Shown piece after piece: positions 47,332 to 57,202 of a stretch of 64,000 nucleotides of DNA (its first letter is position 1; every line of letters starts with the position of its first letter). This stretch comes from Thozetella sp. PMI_491 (taxonomy: Eukaryota; Ascomycota; Sordariomycetes; Chaetosphaeriales; Chaetosphaeriaceae). The notes under the pieces were generated by a model. It had not been told where the DNA came from. It was given only the letters and a program-made list of their open reading frames with translations, and searched no databases. A program made the position numbers and the translations under genes. The stretch covers positions 640,047-704,046 of the forward strand of contig MU270037.1 in NCBI GenBank assembly GCA_021432635.1. The letters run 5' to 3'.

Positions 47332-49581
47332 ATGTCCCCAGAAGGCGCGCCGACGAGGTCGGCTGGGATGGGAGCTCACCCCGTGCCAGCCCCGACCGGT
47401 GCGAACGGCGTCGCTGCCGCGTCCGGCCAGAAGGCGAAACGGGCGAGGACCAGCAAGCCAAAGGTGAAGACAGGGTGCAGCAACTGCAAGTGAGTGCTCC
47501 TAGGCTAGCCATCGCAACCTTAGACGTCATTCATGTAGACCGCCACTGACCGCTCCTTCTCTCCCACTAGGCAAAGGAGGATAAAGTGCGACGAGAAGCG
47601 CCCCGCCTGCTCCAATTGCGTGCGGTCCAAGAAGATGTGCACCGGCTATCCTCCCCCGCCTCGGAGCGCTCGGCTTGAGGAGATTCGGATTGCGCCGAAG
47701 CCCTCCACGGCGGTGGACATCCAGCCCTACGAGCAGACCCGTCTTGCGCCGCGGGTACAGGCCCAGGAGAGCATCCCGCCGCCGGGCCGTGAGCAGATTA
47801 TACTCCCACCGAGGCGCGCGCAGAAGCTACAGAGGCGCTACCAGACGCCTCCATACACCCCAATCCAGGCGCCACCGCCGCTGATCTACCAGCTCTCCAC
47901 CCTCCCCTTCAGCGAGCAAGAGGGGCTCTACTTCCAGCTCTTCCAGGAACGCACGGCCAGCGAGCTCTCTGGCTTTTTCGACAACCTCTTCTGGTCCCGG
48001 GTGGTCTTGCAAGAATGCCACTCTGAGGCCGCGGTCCGCCACGCCGTCGTGGCTCTTGGCGCGCTGTACAAGACGTTGGAGAAGTCGACCGAGTCGCCTC
48101 CCGGATCCCCGAACGAGGACCACGACCCCATGGACAGCCCGATGCGGCACTGGGAGATGGCCGTGAAGCAGTACTCCCAGGCCATAAATACCCTCATGGA
48201 TGTAAATACAGCAGACACAAAATCCCACCGGATGCGCTTGATGGCTAGCATTCTCCTTGCCTGTTTCGATTCGTTCATTGGCGACCACAAGCAGGCCATC
48301 TTCCAGATTCAGAACGGACTGCGCCTTTTGGAGCAGCTTCGCGCAGAGCGGAGACGCGCCTTCCTTCCCCGGCCTGAAGAGCCGGTCGAGGAGGAGCTCA
48401 TCCAAATGTTCACTAGGCTCGCGATCCAGGCCAAGTCCTACGACATGGCCTTCCACTTCCCCCGCCCCTGGGTCATCACGCTCACGACTACCGAGCCCTC
48501 GGACCCTAGCTCCCCGTCCTCCGAAGGGGCCTCGCCAGTGTCGCTCCAAACCCAGGATCCGCTCCCGGAGCAGTTTACAACGGCCAAGGAGGCCCGCCTC
48601 GCATGGGATTCACTAGTTGAGCGCATCTTCCGCTTCACTGAGACCATGTTCAACTACGCACAGGACGGTCCGACCGGCGTCTTGCCCGCCAGTCTGCGGC
48701 AGTATGGCCTCCGGTTCAAGAACGAGATCGAGGCCTGGTCTGACGCCTTCGACCACATTCTTGCCTCGAGGAATCTCCCGGGGGTCACGAGCCAGGAGAA
48801 GACCGCCATCGCGGCCTTGAAGATGGGCCAGATCATGAGCCAGGTCCTCTTCCTCATGACCTTCAGCGACAGCGAGGCCGTGTTTGACAACTTTACGCCC
48901 CAGTTCAAGGCCATCATTGACCTCGCTCTTGAGGTAGTTGGCGATGAGGAAAGACGGGCGGCGGCGAAGCGGTGCCCTGACCCCCAATTCTGTGAGCACC
49001 GCTACGGCCACGCTCCCGATATCTTCGGCGGCCACGAATACGCCGCACATCACATCAAGGCGAGCTTCAGTGCCGACCTCGGCATTGTGCCGCCTCTCTA
49101 TGTTGTCGCCACCAAGTGCCGGAACCCTGTGATCCGGAGGCAGGCCATCCAGCTGCTGCGGAGCAGCTCGCGGCGCGAGGGCATGTGGGACAGCGAGCTG
49201 GCTGCCCGCATCGGCATGTGGATCGCCGAGATCGAGGAGGAGGAGGACCCGCTCCTCACGCCGGGCCAGAGCCCCGTCCAGACCAACTCCCGGCCGTCGA
49301 CCAGCGGCTCCTCCGTTCGCCTCAACGGTTCCATGGACTTTGGCGACAACGCACTCGGCCCTGGCGGCAACGCTCGCTGGGATGCCCGACGGGAGAGCCA
49401 AACCACCCTCCTCGGCCGAAACCTGCAGCGCACCAAGGCGGTGCCCGAAGAGAAGCGTGTCATGGTCCGGGCGGTCGAGTTCGATCTACGCGAGCGCTTC
49501 GCCATCGTGCAGCTCGGCACCCGTGGCCTGCCCAACGGTGCGCCGGACCGCAGGTCACGCGGCACCAAGATTGTGTGGTAA
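47332..49581 (+). CDS. Zn2Cys6 transcription factor with N-terminal cluster
   Basis: Predicted nuclear regulator of 722 aa from two exons, 47332-47489 and 47571-49581. The 81-bp intron (GTGAGT donor, ACTAG acceptor) splits the zinc cluster between its second and third Cys. Once spliced, the Cys lie at 49, 52, 59, 66, 69 and 76 (C-x2-C-x6-C-x6-C-x2-C-x6-C; CKQRRIKCDEKRPAC core). A Lys/Arg-rich stretch precedes it. The linker is Pro-rich. From about residue 150 the protein shows the helical middle region common to fungal regulators (ASELSGFFDNLFWSRVVLQ, AVRHAVVALGALYKTLE, SILLACFDSFIGD). Targets are unknown. A 6-kb gene-free block lies upstream. A further upstream start cannot be excluded, but ATG 47332 gives the usual short basic lead into the cluster. 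Confidence 0.9.
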
Positions 49582-51046
49582 AACATTGCCGAGGTCGATG
49601 TTTATATGCTACCTTCACTTCTTTTCTGGCGATCTGGTTCCGGCCCTGACCTTCCAGTTCCTTTTCTTATGCCTTTTACATATACCCGGATGGTGTGTCG
49701 AATGATCTTGTCATGTCTGGTTTACGAATGATGCATGGTTTATGGAATACGCTCCGTACCAACTCACCCCTCCCCGAGCACACTCGTGCGCCTCGCATTC
49801 ACTTCATATCGTGTTCTCCTTGGTCCCCTGGTGGGATACTATCTGGAGCCTTGAAACACGCACATCCTTCGGCTTCCATCCCACCTTGGATCTTTCACAG
49901 GACTGGAAGACTGAGAACGGAGCGGCTTCCGGGCGGATTTTTTCCCCCTTCTTCTCTTTTCTTTCCTCGCTGCATGTGCTGTAGCCTCTCGGAGGCCCAG
50001 TTTACACGCTGTACAAATCTAATCTGCATACCTGTCGTTTACGTTCGGACGGAGCAATGGAGGCGAGGAGAGGTACAGGGCAAGAAAAAGCGAAAATATC
50101 TCGGCTTGCGCAAGCAAAAACTATTATGCAGCTACCTGGCTGTGGCGGTCCATTATCGTGTAACGGAGATAGCTATTGACTAGTTTACCTACCCTAAACA
50201 AATATCTAAGACCATGAACATGTCGTACCCGTGCTATGTCATCTTGTTTGATAGTATTCCCAAGATGTTGAAGCCTCTCCTGTCGCCTCGCCCCAAAGCT
50301 AGGTAGGAAGGTCGGAGGGGACTTGGACGTCGACTGGCCCGAGTTGGTCTCCCTCCGCCAGGATCCCCCCCTCCCCCTTCGCCCCTCCCCTCCTTCGACT
50401 CTGGAGCGAGGGAGGAGAAGCGGGAGACATACCGGTTGGGTTCGTCGCTCACTGCCTCGCCACCCAAGGTAGGCAAGGGAGGCTATCTGTCACCTGCCAC
50501 GCACCGTCGCACAAACACGGCAAGACATGCATGGCGGGGAAGCTCACCACGACGTCCGGCACTATGTAGGCGACCTCCTCATTGCGTGGTTCCGCCCACC
50601 AATCAACTGCGACCAAGCTGTACAAAGGCCTATTGAAGCCGCAGCACCGGCAAGGTAGTATGCGTATGTAGCTGTCCGATTAATTGTCTTTCTGCGGGAG
50701 GGTAGAAGGGAGGGTATTGCCCGATATAGCGAGCGGGGGTCAACAATCACCAGATATGACCGGCGGTTCGAAGCCGGTCAGTCTGGTGTAACTATCGGTC
50801 TTACTTTGTCGGCAAGCGAAGCGCGCACGGCTGTTCTCTTGTCCAACCTTGCAACAATCAAAAGTTCGTGAGGCAGGCGGACGGACGTGCCGGTGGGTAA
50901 TATAGATAGAGATAGAACCATGTCTGTGATTATATGTGCTATTGGCCATGTATGCTTGTGTAGGAAGTAGTGTACAGCCCGTCAGCCCAATTCATGCCAA
51001 TCGTTTTATCTATCAAAGTCAAACGCTGCCCGCCAACATATCCGTC
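49582..51046. other. Convergent 3' intergenic region
   Basis: About 1.5 kb between the stops of the regulator (+) and Tul1/Dsc1 (-). No gene is seen. It contains a long interrupted hairpin at 50749-50787 (separate entry) and G/C-rich stretches around 50330-50400. Confidence 0.5.
50749..50787. repeat. Interrupted 14-bp stem-loop
   Basis: ACCAGA, TA, TGACCGGC, an 8-nt loop GGTTCGAA, GCCGGTCA, G, TCTGGT: an 8-bp inner stem and a 6-bp outer stem separated by a small internal bulge. It lies about 260 bp beyond the Tul1/Dsc1 stop. The loop recalls a tRNA T-loop, but no tRNA can be folded around it. Confidence 0.75.
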
Positions 51047-53677
51047 TTACAAAGGGGGCAGCTCCTCTCGGCAGATCGGACACTGCAGCCGGAACCTCAG
51101 CCATCCTTCCAAACACGCGCTGTGGAAGATGTGGCGGCAAGGCGTCACCATGTACGAGCGCCTGGCAAGTACGCCGGCTACACCGCCGGCCGTCGGGTCC
51201 TCGTGGCCTGCCCGGACCACTTGCACCTCCAGAGTCTCGCGGCAGATGGCACAGTCTATAGTGCGCATGATGGTGCCTTGGCGCTCCCGCTCTTTCTCCC
51301 TGTCACGTTCGCGCGCCCGGGACGACCGGCCGCGCGCTCGCGTGGGGGTTCGATCCGCATCAGGCTCCCCAATGGACAAGGTGCGGGCTCGCTCAAGGGT
51401 CGGTGACGACGGAGCGCTGGTGCCAGCAAGCAAGCCGATCGGGAGCCCGCCAGCCTCGACGCCATCCTCGCGCAAAATGGGGTGATAGTCCCAGGCTTCC
51501 GGCGTCCAGGAGGCGGGAATGCCGAAGCGTGGGCCGAGGATATCTTGGAATGCGAGGATCCAGAGTTGGATCCAGAGCCAAAGCGCTAGGCAGGCGAACG
51601 ACAGACGGTCCGGTTGCGCAAAGAGAATGTTGTCCTTGCGGAGATAAAAGTATGCAAGGGGAGCCAATCTGAAGATGGACTGCCCGATCATGAACCGCCA
51701 GGCGAAGGCCCGCCGGCTGTTCCTTTGGATGTTACGCGCGATCTGGGGGATCCAGAGAGAGAGATATGTAAAGGCTAGGAGGTTGGCATACGCCGCCCGT
51801 ATTTTGGTGGGCCACGAGGTCGCCGCAAGACTTAGAAAGAGGATGGAAGTGCCCATGACAATGAAGCGACCAGTGATGGAGGTAAATGTAGTGGCTCGTA
51901 TCTGTTGCGCAATAGCGGCTGCATTAGCATTCGTAGTAGTCCCGGTAGAGGGTACTGGAGTAGCGCCCGCCGCGGTGTTCTCTGCTATCTCCGCGTCGAT
52001 GTCTTGGTCGGAGGGTATGATGATAGGCGGCGACGGTGGCCGCGGAGGGGGAGCCGTGGCCGGACGAGGCAAGGAATCAGCGAGAGGCGGTGGCGGGGTC
52101 GTGGTGGAGAGCGGTCGCGGCTGGCCGGCGGCGTTCTCGGCCTGGTCGCGGTTCCGCGGTCTTCTCTCGGGCTCTTGGATCTTGAATACGTCCGAAAGAA
52201 AGACGCCCCCGCAGGTGACAGACATGAACGCCGTGAATCCGACTGCAAGGGCCGGGAGAAAGGCGCTGGATGCAGACAGATACCACGTTAGGGAGGTGAC
52301 GAAGATGAGGGCGTCGGCCATCAACATGATGGAAGCTGTGTAGAAGCTGACGCGTCCTATGGTGGAAGGCGTACTGGACTCCTTCATCTGTGCCTTGAGC
52401 AGGAACACCTGCCCGTAGAGTATCAAGGCGAAGATCAGGAGCCAGTACTTGGCCTCGTAGATGATGATCTCCTCTTTCATGCCCAGAAGATGCTGGCCCT
52501 CGACCGAAGGGAAGATTGGTGGCCCTTTGGACTCTAGGTAGTAGGAACAGTCTGGGGACCACGCGACCAGCGACATCTGCAACTCCGGCACTCGCCGGAC
52601 CGGGGCTCCGGTGGGATATCGCAGTTCATCCTCGATCTCCTGCACGAGAGAACCGAGCCTCTCCTGTGTGTTGTCTCCCAAATAATTCACCCGCAGCTGA
52701 TACGAGCTCAGGGGATGGATCTGTATGTAGACGACGTATTCGCAGTGCGGTGACGGAGACCAGTTCTCCGGGCCTTCCACACTAGAGCTCCAGGGATTGC
52801 TCGGGTCAGAGAACCTAGTTTTTTCCTTCTTGCGCAAGACGCTGTCCAGCGTCTCGTTGAGCAGCGCCTGGCTGGAACGGAAGAACTCTGGGCCAGGCGT
52901 GAGGTGAGGCAGCCCAAAGATGCCTGCATACTTCTCGCTGGTGGTTGTGAGAAGAACAACTCCTTTCTTCGGCCAGTGTACGCCGTGAAGCCGCATATCC
53001 CATGAGCTCGAGCTGCTGTCCACGTCTTGTACAGTGAAGTCGGCGGATACCTCTCTCACGAGCCCTCCGGCACGAACCGTACCCTCTTCGATGCGCTCCT
53101 GGTACTCGATGCTGTTGTTCTTATCCTTGAGGCGCATCAGCACCGTTCCGTGGCTGCCCGTGATGTTTCTCATCCAGTCTGAGTGCATACCCAACCAACC
53201 GACTGCCGGCGAGATGTCGGAGAGATTGTAGCTTGCAGCCTGCCGCTGCACACCTCCAATACGACGAATCCATCCTCCATTAACCACACCCGTTACATTT
53301 TGCCACGTTGGCTGGGAGATGCCAGAATCCTCCCCCTTCTCGCCGTTGCTCAAGGTAGGGCTCGCATTCTCGCTCCACTCCTTACAGCGATCTCTAAAGC
53401 GGCCCAGATCGCTCCAAGCATATCCATCGTTCTGGCGGAAGCCGGTAAGGTTCAGATGGCGCGAGGCAGTGCCGTCGGGATCGTCGGCGAGGCGCGGAGC
53501 GAAGTCGCCCCATTTCGTGGTGTTGAGAACTCCGTGAGCGTGCCGCTGGCGAGCGAGGCGTGCGGTCGTTGCTGCGGGCGCCGATATGAGGCCGGGGGCA
53601 TTGTCGGGAGAGGAGAAGAGCCAGAAGAGCAGGACGATGAGGAGGAAGAAGCGGGCGTTGTCTTGGGGGGGAGGCAT
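51047..53677 (-). CDS. Transmembrane RING E3 ubiquitin ligase, Tul1/Dsc1 type
   Basis: Catalytic subunit of the Golgi/endosomal Dsc (Tul1) ubiquitin-ligase complex, which in fungi handles membrane-protein quality control and in some species SREBP cleavage. A single exon encodes 876 aa. A hydrophobic signal/anchor lies at about residues 9-25. The luminal part (about 30-400) has N-glycosylation sites and the family stretch RDRCKEWSENA. Several membrane segments follow from about residue 405 (KYWLLIFALILYGQVF, FIVMGTSILFLSLAA, LALWLWIQLWILAFQDILGP), with a disordered Pro/Ala linker in between. The C-terminus is a RING-H2 domain: CAIC, then CRHIFHSACLEGW and CPICREELPPL at the very end. Length and order match family members. 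It is divergent from the HSBP1 homologue, 466 bp apart. Confidence 0.92.
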   Translation of the reverse strand: MPPPQDNARFFLLIVLLFWLFSSPDNAPGLISAPAATTARLARQRHAHGVLNTTKWGDFAPRLADDPDGTASRHLNLTGFRQNDGYAWSDLGRFRDRCKEWSENASPTLSNGEKGEDSGISQPTWQNVTGVVNGGWIRRIGGVQRQAASYNLSDISPAVGWLGMHSDWMRNITGSHGTVLMRLKDKNNSIEYQERIEEGTVRAGGLVREVSADFTVQDVDSSSSSWDMRLHGVHWPKKGVVLLTTTSEKYAGIFGLPHLTPGPEFFRSSQALLNETLDSVLRKKEKTRFSDPSNPWSSSVEGPENWSPSPHCEYVVYIQIHPLSSYQLRVNYLGDNTQERLGSLVQEIEDELRYPTGAPVRRVPELQMSLVAWSPDCSYYLESKGPPIFPSVEGQHLLGMKEEIIIYEAKYWLLIFALILYGQVFLLKAQMKESSTPSTIGRVSFYTASIMLMADALIFVTSLTWYLSASSAFLPALAVGFTAFMSVTCGGVFLSDVFKIQEPERRPRNRDQAENAAGQPRPLSTTTPPPPLADSLPRPATAPPPRPPSPPIIIPSDQDIDAEIAENTAAGATPVPSTGTTTNANAAAIAQQIRATTFTSITGRFIVMGTSILFLSLAATSWPTKIRAAYANLLAFTYLSLWIPQIARNIQRNSRRAFAWRFMIGQSIFRLAPLAYFYLRKDNILFAQPDRLSFACLALWLWIQLWILAFQDILGPRFGIPASWTPEAWDYHPILREDGVEAGGLPIGLLAGTSAPSSPTLERARTLSIGEPDADRTPTRARGRSSRARERDREKERERQGTIMRTIDCAICRETLEVQVVRAGHEDPTAGGVAGVLARRSYMVTPCRHIFHSACLEGWLRFRLQCPICREELPPL

Positions 53678-54143
53678 GGTGGCGGGTGGCCAATCGCGGC
53701 CTTCACCTCGGGGTCATCGTTCGCGTCTTTTGATTGCGCAAAGAAGTGGCAGCAGTGCAGCCGCCTTTGGTCCGCCTTTGATCCGCAGAGCGCCGCCTGC
53801 TTGGGTGTTGGGCGGCGAAGGTCGGGTCCTTGGGCGGTAGTGCGCGTTGAGGTTCTAGGTATGTAAGGTAGGCACTATACGGATCCGAACAGCTCCTGCC
53901 GCGCCCCGAAGTGATGGGTGTCACTGGGCCATTCTGCAAAGCACAGACCCACCACTCATCAGTGTCGGCCTAAGGGTCTCGCTGTTGTATACACTGTACC
54001 CCACTCCAAGCGCCTCCCCGGACTTGAATGGTGGGAGCCGCACCTTCATCCTCGCTTCGTGCACGTTCAAGCGAATTGGCCGACCTCAAACTGCCCGCTG
54101 CTTTGCAAAGTCCCGCTGCATCACGAGCCCAACCCTTTCCGCC
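53678..54143. promoter_or_regulatory. Divergent promoter region, Tul1/Dsc1 / HSBP1
   Basis: A 466-bp head-to-head spacer. It has CCAAT on the plus strand at 53690-53694 and ATTGG (reverse CCAAT) at 54075-54079. A TAGGTA-like stretch is at about 53854-53872. Confidence 0.5.
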
Positions 54144-54491
54144 ATGGCTTCCAAGGACGATTCCAGCACCACCCAGGCAAGCAACGTGATAGTGCACCAC
54201 CGAGACTCCAAGGGGCTCGGTTTCCCCTCCCTGGCAGCTAACCTCAGACCAGGCCTCCGACGACACGCGCGCCGAGTTCACGGCCCAACTCGAAGAGCTC
54301 CTGAACACCTTGTCCAACAAGTTTGCAGGCGTATCCAGCGAGATCTTTGCTAAGAGTAAGACCTATTCTCGCGGGCGCACTCCCTAGCCATCACTGACCG
54401 GCGGCCGTCGGTAGTGGACGAGATGTCGAGGCGGCTGGACAACCTCGAGGCGCAGCTCCTCGAGAACTCTAAAAACCCCGGACCAAATTGA
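54144..54491 (+). CDS. Heat shock factor binding protein 1 (HSBP1) homologue
   Basis: Small coiled-coil protein; animal HSBP1 binds the trimerisation domain of HSF1 and dampens the heat-shock response. Three exons, 54144-54176, 54253-54355 and 54415-54491, give 70 aa. The protein starts MASKDDSSTTQASDDTRAEF and has a heptad pattern through LEELLNTLSNKFAGVSSEIF and MDEMSRRLDNLEAQLLE, matching the HSBP1 core (DKF...I..MD.M..R.D.LE). The first intron appears to be GC-AG with a strong donor CAG/GCAAGC and acceptor GACCAG. A GT donor 9 nt further (AAC/GTGATA) would give 73 aa and is the alternative. The second intron is GTAAGA to GGTAG and recreates the Met codon. No long ORF shows this gene. Its neighbour is the Tul1/Dsc1 gene, head to head. 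Confidence 0.85.
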
Positions 54492-54999
54492 TATAGCGAC
54501 CTCAGTTCCCTGCGGGACATGTACGGAGTTCGGGGGGGGTTCGAAGAGAAACCCGAGACCCCTACTGATGATACCCTCAGAGACAGTCTTGAGCAAAGAT
54601 AGATGGAGCAATGTTTAGAGTAGCTGACCGCCGGGATGCGGCGCCCAGCGGAGTGCCGCAAGCAATGTAGTACCGGAAGGGCCATATCACGAAGTAGCAA
54701 ACTATGTCGGCCTGCCGCACTCAGCGCAGCCCGAAAGTCCCCTGGTAGCCATCTGGCGTCTTCGGCCAGAACCAGGTTCGGCTTCATGATTGAGCTACTG
54801 GCATAACACAGGAGTGGAAATCCAATTGTCATCACAACTTTGGCTATTTTTGCTTGCTCTCTTGGTTAACGCCTGCCGAAACGAGAAATGACCCGAATAC
54901 GAATTCAGAGTGCAAAGATCCCAGCTCCCATATCGGTTGGTGTACATGACGGTTTGGTGCCCAAAGTCCCCATGCAATCCTCATCCTAGATGTCCAGAA
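54492..54999. other. Convergent 3' intergenic region
   Basis: It lies between the HSBP1 homologue (+) and the PDI gene (-). No gene is seen. ORFs on the minus strand (54350-54835) are antisense shadows extending into flank. Confidence 0.5.
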
Positions 55000-56259
55000 T
55001 TACAGCTCGTCCTTCTTGCCCTCACCGGTGACCTTCTCGATGAACTTGCGCAAGATGTTGGTCTTGCTCGTGAGCTCATCCAGCTTGGTGGGGGCGAGGC
55101 CACCCTTCTTGATGATACCATCCAGGCGCCCGAGCTCCTTGGCAGCATAGCCGTCGCTCTTGCTCAGCTTGTCGAAGACCCTGATGTAGTACTCAGCGTA
55201 CTTGTACTGGGCATCCTCCTTCAAGCCCTCAGCGGCCTTCTTGGCCTCGGCAGCGGCGTCTGAGAGCGAGGTGCCGCCGGTGAATTTGGCGACGATGTCA
55301 TCCAGAGCCTGGATAGTGCCGGCGATGGCATCGAGACCGCCGCCGACAGCACGGTGAGTGCCGGCCTTTTCGTTGAGGAACTTGACGAAGTCCTCCTCAG
55401 ACCGGCCCCCGTTGTAGTCCTCCGGGGTCTTGTTGCCCTTGGTGAAGAACTTGATGGTGGGGTACGAGGTCACGCCGTACTCGGAGGCAGTGGCCTTGCT
55501 GTTCTCAGCCTCGGCATCGACCTTAGCGATCACGACGTTCGGCTCGGTGGCAAAGTCCTGAGCGAGCGTCTCCCAAGTGGGGGCGAGGCTCTTGCAGTCT
55601 GCATACAATGTCAGATACCTTTGACGGGTACAATGCACGAAGAAGAGGGTTACGTACGTCCGCACCAGGGGGCAGTGAAAGCGACCAGGACGCTCTTGTC
55701 ACCGCCAATCTCCTTAGAGAAGGTCGAGTCGGTGAGGTAGACGACCTCGCTGGGCGGGGCCGCTTTCTTCTTGCTCTTGACGCCGGTCTTCTCGATGATG
55801 AAGTTGGTCAGGCTTTCAATGTCACGGCCGCCGTTGTAGTCGGTCGGCTTGTCGCTCTTGCCGTCAAAGAACTTGAGCGTCGGGAAACCCTGAACCCCAA
55901 AACGCTTTCCCAGGTCTCGCTCGGCATCCGCATCCACCTTGGCGATCTGCACCTTATCCTTGGCATACTCGAGCGAGGTGGCAAGCTCCTCGTAGACCGG
56001 GGCAAGGTTCTTGCAGTCTGCGTGAGGACAAACAGTTAGCTACGGAGCTGGATTTGGAGCTCGTGCGGGGCGCGCGAGAAGGGACGACGGCGAGGGACAA
56101 CATACGGCCGCACCAGGGAGCAAAGAACTCGACAAGCGTGGGCTTGCCCGACTTAAGGACGACATCGTCGAAGTTGCTAGGGATCAGGTCGATGACGGCG
56201 GACTTGGCGGCGACCAGTCCAGTCAGGCCCGCGAACAGGAGGCCCTTGAGGAGAACCAT
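55000..56259 (-). CDS. ER protein disulfide isomerase, two thioredoxin domains plus ERp29-like C-domain
   Basis: ER oxidoreductase of the fungal TigA/Erp38 type that forms and rearranges disulfides in secretory proteins. Three exons on the minus strand, 56259-56106, 56017-55658 and 55598-55000, encode 370 aa. Both introns fall at the same place, inside the His codon of each CGHC active site (Cys50-Gly-His-Cys53 and Cys170-Gly-His-Cys173), a relic of the domain duplication. A signal peptide covers about residues 1-18. Each thioredoxin domain has its cis-Pro (GFPTLKFF and SYPTIKFF). The C-terminal helical domain (about 260-360) is of the ERp29c type, and the protein ends in KDEL for ER retrieval. 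Donors are GTATGT and GTACGT, both acceptors end in CAG. It is divergent from uS14. Confidence 0.95.
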
Positions 56260-56876
56260 GATGGTGGAAGTGCAGTCGAAGTCAACGACGGTGTGTAGGG
56301 AATATCAAATTCTGCAGGGATGAGAGAATAATAAAGCGCTCGCCGAAGTCACCTAGGTGCGAGAGTCTCGGGATCAAAGGTGGCAGCTGGTCTCGGATGA
56401 AACGAAGCTACCAGAGCTGCTTTGAAATCGACCGTTTGTAGAGAGTTGATGCCAGTTTGCAATTCACCCACTTGTCAATTGAGCTTCGCCGCTTAGGTCA
56501 AACTGCTAGAATCCCTGCTCTCCCCACCAATCATGCACCTACCCGGAACTCCAAGCTGCAAGGTGGCGCCGGATTTTGCAGCTCTGATTGGTCATGAATT
56601 TGGCTGCGTATCGATATAGAGGAAGTTTGATAGCGATAAGATGATAACGATAAGAGGCCAGAAACACAGACACAGCCAGTCCACAAGCCACAATCCACTT
56701 TTGCACTAGCCATTAACCCCATGCAGCAGCCACATCTCAAAAAAACCCTTTCCGACACCACACAAATTTACCAATTCCGCAGCAACGATCGCGAAAATCG
56801 CCGACCACGAACTTCTCCAGTGCAGCAACGCAACCTCCCGTTTCGAGACCACCACAACCCCCACAAATCAATCACC
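56260..56876. promoter_or_regulatory. Divergent promoter region, PDI / uS14
   Basis: A 617-bp head-to-head spacer with two CCAAT boxes in opposite orientation: CCAAT at 56527-56531 (+) and ATTGG at 56587-56591. CCAAT boxes are bound by the Hap/NF-Y complex. A strong AT-rich stretch near 56590-56660 may help the uS14 promoter. Confidence 0.55.
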
Positions 56877-57202
56877 ATGTCTCACGAGTCTGTCTGGTAC
56901 TCGCGCCCGCGCTCTTACGGCAAGGGTGCTCGCTCTTGGTAAGGGTTCCTCAGACGGGCGAAAGAAGGAATGAGGAGACGAACGAAGATCGAAGAATTCG
57001 CTGGGCTAACCGCTCCGTTCACAGCCGCGTCTGCACCCACAAGGCCGGTCTCATCCGCAAGTACGGCCTGAACATCTGCCGTCAGTGCTTCCGTGAGAAG
57101 TCTGCCGACATTGGCTTCGTCAAGGTGCGTTGGGAGTGCTCCGTGAAGCAAGCGTCACCAAGGGGGAAGACGACAGACTAACGTGCGACACAGCACCGGT
57201 AA
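56877..57202 (+). CDS. RPS29: 40S ribosomal protein uS14 (S29)
   Basis: Small-subunit zinc ribosomal protein. Three exons, 56877-56938, 57025-57124 and 57194-57202, join to 56 aa, exactly the family length. Exon 1 encodes [20 protein letters not shown] plus two bases of Cys21; exon 2 continues [20 protein letters not shown] and [13 protein letters not shown]; exon 3 is only CAC CGG TAA (His-Arg-stop). Zinc ligands are Cys21, Cys24, Cys39 and Cys42. Introns are GTAAGG to TTCACAG (86 nt) and GTGCGT to ACACAG (69 nt, branch ACTAAC). Without the last 9-nt exon the protein would run into intron sequence and lose its conserved C-terminal His-Arg. It shares a divergent promoter with the PDI gene. 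Confidence 0.93.

Noticed and set aside
47827-49401. Two minus-strand ORFs of 240 and 262 codons
   Set aside because: Antisense shadows of the second Zn2Cys6 regulator.
50749-50787. tRNA-like T-arm (GGTTCGAA loop)
   Set aside because: No A-box, anticodon arm or acceptor stem can be placed around it on either strand, so it is kept only as a hairpin.
51675-52343. 222-codon plus-strand ORF
   Set aside because: Antisense to the membrane region of Tul1/Dsc1.
53183-53866. 227-codon plus-strand ORF
   Set aside because: Antisense to the start of Tul1/Dsc1 and running into the divergent promoter; no recognisable feature.
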